Positions 56,219-64,000 of a stretch of DNA of 64,000 bases are shown here, piece after piece; the stretch's first letter is position 1, and each line of letters begins with the position of its first letter. The position numbers and the translations under genes are program-made. The notes beneath the pieces were generated by a model. The model searched no databases, was not told the origin of the DNA, and saw only the letters and a list, made by a program, of their open reading frames with translations. Source of the stretch: Glandiceps talaboti (lineage: Eukaryota > Hemichordata > Enteropneusta > Spengelidae); the NCBI RefSeq assembly GCF_964340395.1, contig NC_135566.1, forward strand, positions 13,499,501 through 13,563,500, in the 5' to 3' direction.

Positions 56219-56689
56219 GACACACACACACAGACATACAGACGCACACATTTCAATATCAAAACAGCGGAGCAATATACTCTGAATTCCATTGTAATAA
56301 TGTTGTAAGACAAGCTGATGCGAGGTCTGATGGTCACAGCTGTTTTCAGGTTTTGATATTCTGATGAAGTTATTATCCCCCCCCCCCCCACCCACTGTAC
56401 TTTCCCATTCAAATACAAATATCACCTAGACAACATGGCATACATTAACTTTGGTCAGCAAAGCAGACGTTTCTCGTCCTGGGTCAAAGCAGTATTTGGT
56501 AAATTATATATGATAATATTCAGCTCGTCGCACCCCCCCCCCAAACTTTCACCCATACCCACTTACTTGTTTCTGTCACCCATATACGCGTAGATTAGTC
56601 TATATTATATTAAATATATTTGTACCTATATGTTATGTATACCATGTTAAATACTATAATACCAATTAATATTTACCTGTTTTAGTCAT
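51014..56689 (-). CDS. SLC35A1: SLC35A1-like Golgi nucleotide-sugar (CMP-sialic acid) transporter
   Basis: Five coding exons on the minus strand, in gene order: 56677-56689, 55384-55721, 54477-54699, 52023-52199, 51014-51324. Total 1062 nt, 353 aa, frame consistent. SLC35A proteins are ten-helix Golgi antiporters that exchange nucleotide sugars for the nucleoside monophosphate. Family signatures: a start near MTKTDSSTLFFQIYALVAMT, PSLVYMVQNNL, LTNLDADTY, CSGFAGVYFEKVLK, LWIRNVQMYIFG, GGLYISLVVKCTDNIIKGFS and a C-terminal MYSVRQDTGIQQ. That last motif resembles the tail of SLC35A1 (RQDT and IQQ) more than A2 or A3, so CMP-sialic acid is the likeliest substrate. The tail continues about 28 residues further. 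A C-type lectin gene is nested antisense in the intron between the third and fourth exons. The tiny first exon is the least certain part; the rest is firm. Confidence 0.87.
52381..52425. repeat. (ATGT)n microsatellite
   Basis: Tetranucleotide run in the SLC35A1-like intron, between its fourth coding exon and the nested lectin gene. Confidence 0.93.
52847..53958 (+). CDS. C-type lectin domain gene nested in the SLC35A1-like intron (5' end not found)
   Basis: Two exons on the plus strand, 52847-53085 and 53761-53958, join in phase 0 and together encode a full long-form C-type lectin domain. The first has CPNGWTEYAQSCYYIG and WETARQSCVQFGADLAT; the second has WSTGEPNGNP, NWCLEYS, MWNDHDCP, RRYICEKNKAA and stop. 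Eight cysteines fit three or four disulfides, and EPN plus WND predict calcium-dependent mannose-type binding. The first exon begins with an AG acceptor and two bases that complete a split codon, so at least one upstream exon (expected signal peptide or membrane anchor) is missing. I could not find it between 48970 and 52846. The domain is only distantly related to genes A to C. A pentanucleotide CTCTA-rich repeat fills the intron. Confidence 0.83.
53221..53540. repeat. Degenerate (CTCTA)n and (CTATG)n repeats
   Basis: Imperfect pentanucleotide arrays in the single intron of the nested lectin gene. Confidence 0.85.
54074..54285. repeat. (ATGT)n microsatellite
   Basis: About 210 bp of ATGT repeat with short GT and other interruptions, just past the nested lectin gene. 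The overlapping Tyr/Cys/Val and His/Ile frames are artefacts. Confidence 0.97.
55853..56034. repeat. (ATGT)n/(ATGG)n/(ATGC)n microsatellite
   Basis: Compound tetranucleotide array in the first intron of the SLC35A1-like gene. Confidence 0.97.
56172..56236. repeat. (CA)n microsatellite
   Basis: CA tract in the first intron of the SLC35A1-like gene. Confidence 0.95.
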
Positions 56690-58477
56690 GGCATCAATTT
56701 CTGTCCGATCCACGTCTGTCTGTAAAATTTCCCGATAGCCGCGAGCATGTATATGTATGTTACGATGGTACGTCCGGAATAGAAACCTCTTCATCGAACA
56801 ACACAGCCGCCTACATAGACATTCACATTATAGATAGATAGAGTATTGTACATTGACACTGCTTTGATTTTATGTTCCGTTGGATTTCTGACAACACGAA
56901 TTATACAAAATTATGATGAAAAAACCCCCACGAAAATAGACTATGTTAGACTAGCAAGTACAGTAATAATTTGGCTACGTGTACATTTTGTATTGTTATC
57001 AAGATGAAACATTAACACGAGATTATACCGCTGAGTACTCGAGTGTCACCATTCGTTTACATGATACTCGATGACGTCATGCAAAAATTGTATTTTGTTT
57101 GAGCCAGATGTTGAAGCTGCACGGGTTAAAGCGTTGCTCATCATGTAAGCGTGGAATTTCTATACAACTGCAGCACGGGTCCATGTGTCTCTTACTGTAC
57201 TCTCATTACACCTGCTTTACACCTTCGAAAAAAATACATTTTCACACCTGGGTTACCACTCTTGTTTGTCAAGCTCGAGAGTTGGAATTTGATTGAAACT
57301 GAGTAACGTTATGATTTCGGACGGTTTTTCACTAGCATCTTCATTATAATGTGGCATTTATTAGATAATATTTAAGACAAGAAAATCCTTTCTCCGTAGT
57401 TCCTTTACCTCTATCTATAAACGGTTTCGCACGGGAATATGACAAAATATATAATCCACGTTTGAAACGGACAAATACAGACACAGACTAGTTCAGTGTA
57501 GTTTATCACTTTACATCTCTCTCTCTCTCTCTCTCTCTCTCTCCTTCCCCCTAATAAGTTAAAGTATATGTATCTCTGCGTTCCAGAAAACTAGGCACTA
57601 TCCCTGAGATAGTATATATATATATACACTGATGCAAATTCAACTAAAGAGACATTTGAGAAACCAGAGAAATTTTCTGCGACACTGTGGAATATCAAGA
57701 CTTGGACAGTGCTGTACAAGAGGCCGTGGGTTTACGACAATCCTAAATAAATTACATGAACACAATCACTCAATCATTGACACCACAGAAAAGGCAACAT
57801 TAACTCTTGTTTTTGTAAACAGTAACAAATTTAATCCCTGGTTCGGGTAAAATGTTCTATGGACATATTCACATTGGAAATGATAATTTATGCATGGTTT
57901 TACACATTCTGTACAGGGTAACTATTTTTAAAAAGACATCAAAAATACACAGTATAAAAAGTGTACACAACTCCTTCAACTAGCTTTTTTTTCAGATTTC
58001 TGTATATTATGGTAAGGTTACTGTACTTACAAAGTTATACTAAATATCAAAACAGAACAAAAATAGAAGAATGTGTATATGAACAATGAAAAAAAAATTA
58101 CAGTGACAGTACTTTCATATTTGTTTTGTTTTGTTTTAAAAAACATACTTCTTCATGCATACTCCCCTCTTTTGATCTTTAAACCTTTTCTTTCTTTTTT
58201 TATTTTTTGTTCTTCGTCCTGTGCCTGTCTTCTGTTTTTGTGAAATATTTTCTTTGAAAATGTTCGATAAACATTAAAAAAAAAACTTCTTTATGCATGT
58301 TGTTTTTCCAAGCGGAGGTAAAAAGGTAAAAAGAAAGTTGAGGTACTCTATATATGAGCTTTCTAATTCTCTGACGGCTCTGATTAAATGAAGTTTACGT
58401 ACTTAGCAAGCTGATAACTCATGCTATCAGGTCACATGATGAATCAATAATAAGGTGATTTTTTTTTTAAGTTTGCT

Positions 58478-58820
58478 TGTCCTCCAAGTCTACAAACACT
58501 CCTCACATCTGCTAGTTTAGAATGGTATCTCTACATAGAACCTGATTGGTTGAATACATAATTAGACATTGAAATCATGCAATCAGGTCACATGATGAAT
58601 CCGTAATTAGGTGTCATCAAGAGAGTTTTTATTGGAAACAGATTCGATTCGATTCGATTCTAATTTGTGTTAATTTTGTGCATATGTTATTTTGGTGGGT
58701 ACTACCAAATCTTAGAGAGCGTTTGTAGACTTCGTGGAAGAGCGAAGATTCAAAAAATCAAAATGGTAGTTAGGATATATAGTGTAGTAGTGTTAGTCCT
58801 TCAAGACTACAGGTAGGCTA
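58478..58820. repeat. Probable MITE with partner sequence at 50.05-50.23 kb
   Basis: CCTCCAAGTCTACAAACACT near 58481 and the inverse of AGCGTTTGTAGACTTCGTGG near 58719 form imperfect terminal repeats. The outer part, 58730-58820, reads as the inverse of 50056-50150 (shared TATCCTAACT and ACTACACTAT-type segments), and GATTGGT near 58545 also recurs near 50190. Exact ends are unclear. Confidence 0.5.
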
Positions 58821-60925
58821 GCATTCGAAAAGGACATTGACACCACCACAGAGAATCTGGAGCACAGACACTTGTAGGCTGTAACTATATCATTGAACAG
58901 TTTTGTAAGTTGTAACCTCAATCTAGTGTTTGTAATACGTAATAGTATACTCCAATAATTTCTGCTTTTCGGTTATAACAAGTCTTCATAGAAGACACAG
59001 CCTTAAAATGTTGAACCTGGTCAATGTCAAATATAAAAGTCACACTTATATATCTACATTACAGAATCTGATGAGATCAATTGTCTAAATTTTGTTTAAA
59101 AGACTGTTCAATAGTATAATCCCAGTCCACAAGTGACCAAGTTTGCTACAGTACTGTAGCAGAAAACTCAGTAGTGCCCATTTCCTGTTAAGTGCCCATT
59201 GGTTCTGTTTAATACTACAATGCAGAAATCAATAAAACTCTTCACATGTTAAGATAGTATTAAAGATTGAATGAATAGTTTTTGAGACCTTTTGTCTAAA
59301 TAATATGAAATACTGTGCTACCATGCAGCATACATCAGACATTGTCACCCGCATGTCTGCATCCACATGTAGCTGTAGTATGTTTAAAGGGTTTATTTCA
59401 TTTTAACAAAATGTAGCAGGAAATTGTGATCTTGCCATCTTAAAGTGTGGGATGTGCAGTTTTGTATTGGTTTCTGTGTGGTTGTATCAAACAGAGCCTG
59501 TGAACACTAACATCAAATGGGTAGAATCTATCTTTGTAAACCCTGCGTATAAAACCTGTTTACGGACATGACAAATCATGACAGACTTTACATTCTGCCA
59601 ATTGCAGTATGTATGTAAACACATTCCAGGCTATCAGTATTTCTACAATAATTGTCCTACACTAAAAATTTAAAATCCTGTGGGGTTGAATACTTTTACA
59701 GGTTGACTTTCCATATTTAACAAGGTGGGACTGTCTTTTGTTGTTCTTTCCATTCATCAACAGTGACACAACCCCACAGTCATGGTCTACTGCAAGCGTC
59801 AGCACACCGTACCCTTGTTCGACACCCCCTTTGCTAAAATTTTGACGAATGACTCTTGCCTCAATACCTATAAAAGCGCAGATTGTCTGATTAGTGAATG
59901 AATTAACATTGCAACAGAGTAGGCAGTATTTGATGCCATCATTTTTTTCTGTAATTGTCACAAATTGAGCAAAACAACTTCTGATTTTAGAAGACTTCCT
60001 TATATCATGACTTAGAAAGTGTAACTAAAGAGCTGCAAGTTATGTTCAGGATGAAAATCATGCCCAAAATGATGTCATGACAACAATGACTCCCTTTGAT
60101 TACCCATCAGAGTGTTTCAAAGTGACCCAGTAACTTGGAAGCTGATAGAAATATACACAATTTTGAATGAAACAAACCATCCTATGACTTTACAAAAATC
60201 TTGCTAACATTGTCACATTTCGTTGTCTGGCTACATCAACATCTCTCCAACATGTCTAAAACTTATCATCTGGTTCTGCAAAAATCTTTCTAGCATTGCT
60301 ACATTGTATCAATTATCATCCAGTATGACAAATTGAAGTCCAACTGCTACATTGTAATCCATTGGCATGCCTGAAAAAAGTGTATGTTGTAACAATGTAC
60401 ATTTGTATATGATTTGGCTACAATAAGCTAGTAACAGTAGCTAATGAAAAGAAAATGCAGCAATGGTGTTAAGATTTCTGTCACACTAAACAATGAAACA
60501 CAGCAGTGTTTTAATAGTATGATTTTTGTCAAACCAGACAATACAGTGCATCTATGTTATGAAGATTGTTTTGAGGCTCACATTTTATGCTTAACGTCAG
60601 AGTTTGTAAGAGTTTATGTTTTGGCTTGAGGGTGTAGAGGCCTTTCACTACTATTTTGTACTTGCTATAGTGGTATAGAAAAGTTGGTCCAGAACAAAAG
60701 AATAACCCTACAAAATCCTAATGGCTCTACTGATAAGGTAACACTAACGAGAACCTGGGATTGCAATACTGGACATTAGCAGAATTTGAGACAATTGTAG
60801 CATGTGTCAGCAATGAAACACTTTGAATCATTGTTCTTGCATATATCTAGGTATCTTTTTTTTGAATATGAAAAAGGCTTGATTTTGTACTCTGGTGTTC
60901 TCCTTAAAACGCAGCAGTTGTCTGA

Positions 60926-60928
<3 letters not shown>

Positions 60929-61006
<78 letters not shown>
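60929..61006. repeat. (CA)n microsatellite
   Basis: Pure CA tract, possibly in the ZCCHC8 3' UTR. Confidence 0.97.
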
Positions 61007-61008
<2 letters not shown>

Positions 61009-61596
61009 CTGGATCCCATAATATGATAACCTAGACAAAAGGTAGGGACGCTCCAACAGAAATACTGAGCAGAAATTTACATGATATGTAAAACAATTTT
61101 TCCTCAAAGTGAACACTAGCGCAATGCAAATAAGCCAAATTCAACAAAGTGGTCAGAACTTGGGATTGATGTATTGACTGCGACACGACATATTACAATT
61201 GTATGTTAACAAACACAAAGTATTTCATCCTGTCCAGACAGGCATACCATACCTCCACTGGACTTTAAGGTTCGACAAAGAACACTAGATAGGTTTGCAA
61301 TAATGAAGAAACGTCACTTAACTCTTGTCAAAACAGATGCACAATGTACTAGAAAAAAACACACTATGGTGTAGATGAACTAGATGAGAAAATACTTTCA
61401 TAAAAATTGTACATTTAAGACTACTAACCACATTCGTAGGTGGAAAATACCACAAAAATGAAAGAAGCTTTGAAGATAAGAATTGAAGGCTATGGCTGAG
61501 TGAACTAAGATATTACACTGACATGCAACATTTAAGAATACAAATGTACGGGTTGTGGCCCTGATTCAATGTTAACTACATAAAAAACAGTAAAAT

Positions 61597-64000
61597 TCAT
61601 TCTTTTGGTATTTTTTTGATGATTTGTCTCAGTTTCTTGTACACTCCAGATACTTGTTTTTCATTTTCATGTGGTCTGTATGGGGAGATCCCAGATGCAA
61701 AATTTTTGGCATCTGGAATACCTTTCAGGCTTTTATGGACTACTCCTTGTTTGGAAGCTGAATCAGTGAGACTAGACGGTGTTCCCGGTTGTGAGATGTC
61801 CTGTGTTCCATTTAAGTCCATTTCTGATGATCCACTTGGGCTGTCAACACATTGTTTATCCATGATGGTCGCACTTGTTGACTTTCCATTTGAAATCAGT
61901 TTGCATGTCTGTTTTTCTGTACTCAATTCTGATGTCACATTACTTTCTGATGTGGAAGTCCTATCCCTTGCTGGTCCTTCAGAATTCACTGGACTGTCTT
62001 TCGCAGGGATTTCTCCTTTCAGATTTTCAGTATTTTCCAACAAACTAGCTTGTTCCTCATTGACACTATCGGTCACATGAAATTCCTCGCCTCCAATAAT
62101 TAATGACATCCCAGATTCATTTCCCAAACTCTGTGTATCTTCTATATCTTCATCTTTATCAGTTGGTCCATCGTCTTTGTCTGTATCTTTATCAGTTGGC
62201 CCATCATCTTCATCTTCTAAGGCTTGCAGTAAAAGGCGTTGCTTTGCTTCAAGTTCTTCCAGTTCAGGGGTGGTGCACCTAGAATTCTGGCCACTGTTCG
62301 TTGCACTACTGATGACATATGTCTTCTCTGTGTCACTGTCTGCTGCTCCTCTTTTTGGAGTCCTGCCCGGTGGTGTTTCCGATGGCAGTGGTGGAGGAGT
62401 GTTCCTTGGAGCTTCTGAAGGTAGAGGTGGCTTAAAAAGTACACCAGTAGAACCATCACCTGGGTTGGATAAAATGAACAAATATGTGTTCATCAAAGTG
62501 TGAAGTCCCTGAGCACATGTACATGTAATGGTACACTGTTTTTTTTCAATCAAAATTATCTTAAATTACACTAATTGACTTTTGGGTTTTACAATTGTTT
62601 GATGTTGTATGAACGTTCCATTTTGATTAATTGCACTCTTAGTATGTCCTCTAGTGTTGTTCGATTTACACTCTCACTCTCATACATGTGTGAAGTCTCA
62701 CGAGATTTTAGTTTACCACGTTGTTGATTAAGGAGTTCGCTAAGTTAGGACTGTGTGAATTAATCCTACAAGTTTGAATTGTACAAACTTCATGGCTAGT
62801 ATCTTATTGTGTTCATTGTCCCTTGTAAACACTTCGAGATGGCAGAAGGAGGACAATATGATTTGACAAAGGTAGACCCTAGGGAAGATCCAACTGAATT
62901 CATGAGATCAAGGGTCAATTCCAACGCAAGCGGTTACAGTTCGAGTAAGCCTGATCAGTCATAATCTAGTTCCTGATGACTGTATTCCGATTTTACATTA
63001 CATTATCTTCATTCATTACATCTAGTCAATCTCGTTACTCTTGCACAGAATTCTGTGCTCCCCAACAGCATTCATATAAACGTTATGATGTTGTCGCATC
63101 CCCACGTGATTTTAGTTTCAAAAGATGGAGGTGGAGTTTGGTTGGACATTTGCATATCATATCAGTCCTAGAAAGGTCAACAATATTTGACCTTTGATTT
63201 CCCACTATCCGACTTGACAATGCTTTATGATGACAGCCTGTCAATTTGTGATGGATTACGCTTCACCCAGCATGGGGCTTAACCACATTTAATGCTTAGA
63301 GTAACAAGATTGACTAGACGTAATGAATGAAGATAACAATGATAACAGTGTAAAATGGGGATACGATCATCAGGAACTAGACTAGATCAGTCAAAGAATC
63401 AACTGAAAAGATTTCCGACAAAGAAGAACCAAATCACAAAACCAAGTCAGACGACAAGACCCAAAATGCAAGACCAAATCAATGATATGATATGTTTTAA
63501 TTATAAGTCCACTCCAGTTCAGTTGTGCTACATGGGGAAAATACAGATAATTATGTGTACATACTGTTGGCACTGTCTGAATCCAATTCCATATCATGTT
63601 CCACTCGTGGTTCCATTTTTTGTCTCTTCTTTGGTCTTGGAGTGCTTTCCTCTGTTCGTTCTCTCTTTCTTGCATCAAAACTAGACGGACTGAAATAGAG
63701 CTGCAGCACTTCTTTACTTTGATGTGGTTGCATCGGTGGCATGTTGAAACGAGCTGATTCCTGAAAAAAAATTAACAGATAGATTTGAAAATCTCTGCTA
63801 ATCACTGCTTTACATAAAAAGCCAATGCAGTTATCTCAAAGTTTGGAAAATGGTTGTGCAAATAACACTGGCTGGTCAATCGTGCCCATAACTTTGGTCC
63901 TATGGAACATTACGAATTTGTAAACTGAGTCAACATACCATTGTACATGAACATTGTTTGAGTATGGGTAATTTAGTAAAAGCTTACCTGTTCTGAAGAT
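61597..64000 (-). CDS. ZCCHC8: ZCCHC8, zinc finger CCHC domain protein 8 (C-terminal exons; 5' part outside window)
   Basis: ZCCHC8 is the scaffold of the nuclear exosome targeting (NEXT) complex with RBM7 and MTR4, which directs nuclear RNA to decay. Exons on the minus strand: 63988-64000 (partial, donor CAG|GTAAGC), 63565-63760 and 61597-62459 (stop TGA at 61597-61599). Recognition rests on order and motifs shared with the vertebrate protein: FNMPPMQPHQSKEVL followed by a basic, Pro/Lys-rich stretch and DMELDSDS (end of the PSP region); PPLPSEAPRNTPPPLPSETP; a coiled ELEELEAKQRLLLQALE; and the conserved end IPDAKNFASGISPYRP with SGVYKKLRQIIKKIP, which corresponds to the MTR4-regulating C-terminus. 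The zinc knuckle lies outside the window. The middle (about 62000-62200 on the plus strand) is acidic and low-complexity. Confidence 0.88.
62696..62705. promoter_or_regulatory. TCTCACGAGA motif
   Basis: One base from the palindromic TCTCGCGAGA element known from many housekeeping promoters. It lies 134 bp upstream of the ATG at 62839, so it may belong to the promoter of that candidate first exon. Confidence 0.35.
62839..62944 (+). CDS. Candidate first coding exon of an unidentified gene inside a ZCCHC8 intron
   Basis: An ATG in good context (GAGATGG) opens a clean frame starting MAEGGQYDLTKVDPREDPTE and ending NSNASGYSS just before a strong donor (A|GTAAGC at 62945). It is hydrophilic, with no signal peptide or domain that I recognise, and is antisense to ZCCHC8 within its 62460-63564 intron. 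No following exon is visible in the 1 kb left in the window. It could be a real nested or antisense gene whose later exons lie beyond 64000, a fragment of a transposed gene, or a chance frame. Confidence 0.4.
62963..63385. mobile_element. MITE family 1, copy 2 (ZCCHC8 intron)
   Basis: Terminal inverted repeats of about 85 bp: CTAGTTCCTGATGACTGTAT at the left end and the inverse of CATCAGGAACTAG at the right, plus TCATTACATCTAGTCAATCT against AGATTGACTAGACGTAATGA. The interior matches the inverse of 50239-50540, including AATTGACAGGCTGTC. GATCAGTCA occurs just outside both ends and may be a target duplication. Confidence 0.82.

Larger units (their letters stand above)
56690..61596. other. Region without recognised gene: SLC35A1-like 5' region and probable ZCCHC8 3' UTR
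   Basis: The first 130 bp or so (56690-56820) are probably the 5' UTR and promoter of the SLC35A1-like gene. From about 57300 to 61596 I see no recognised exon. Part of it, next to the ZCCHC8 stop at 61597, is likely its 3' UTR, but the end point is not visible. The stretch contains short CT (57518-57541) and long CA (60929-61006) tracts and a foldback repeat near 58478-58742. A 99-codon minus-strand frame at 59662-59961 has no recognisable domain. Confidence 0.45.

Noticed and set aside
59662-59961. 99-codon minus-strand frame downstream of ZCCHC8
   Set aside because: No recognisable domain, no clear splice support and a position consistent with 3' UTR or intergenic sequence; kept only as part of the region note.
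61616-62503. Plus-strand frames of 154 and 108 codons
   Set aside because: Antisense shadows of the large ZCCHC8 exon, whose minus-strand frame shows clear family motifs.

Overview
The window is metazoan nuclear DNA: coding exons are short, are bounded by GT/AG introns with conserved phases, and sit among long microsatellites, foldback elements, a tRNA-derived SINE and a LINE fragment. The gene content (tandem STARD5-like genes, membrane lectins joining a fucolectin-type and a C-type lectin domain, a CMP-sialic-acid-type transporter, ZCCHC8) suggests a marine invertebrate bilaterian. A lancelet or hemichordate is my best guess, but the sequence alone does not prove it. All exon models below were built by hand from splice signals, reading frame and comparison between paralogues.

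Layout. (1) 1-9.3 kb: two tandem STARD5-like START-domain genes on the minus strand. The left copy is cut by the window edge; the right copy is complete (6 exons, 208 aa) and carries a MITE in one intron. (2) 10.5-49 kb: a cluster of three paralogous lectin genes (called A, B and C here), each with ten coding exons of almost identical sizes and phases. A (14250-20530) and B (23868-35633) lie in tandem on the minus strand; C (40769-48969) lies on the plus strand, head-to-head with B. Each encodes a predicted type II membrane protein: short basic cytoplasmic tail, one transmembrane helix, Thr-rich stalk, five-cysteine EGF-like fragment, fucolectin (FTP) domain, and a C-type lectin domain with EPN and WND motifs. 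The stalk exon is 189 nt in A, 177 nt in C and 1623 nt in B. (3) 51-56.7 kb: a five-exon SLC35A1-like nucleotide-sugar transporter on the minus strand, with a separate C-type lectin gene nested in one intron on the opposite strand. (4) 57-61.6 kb: no gene recognised, probably partly ZCCHC8 3' UTR. (5) 61.6-64 kb: the 3' end of ZCCHC8 on the minus strand, with an unidentified first-exon candidate on the plus strand inside its intron.

The lectin cluster grew by duplication. Introns, 3' flanks and a block of upstream DNA with a TATA-like core are shared among copies. Relics of lectin-gene sequence lie at 12.4 kb and 22.7 kb. The gene set has a glycan theme (cell-surface lectins beside a Golgi CMP-sugar transporter), but a functional link is only inference.
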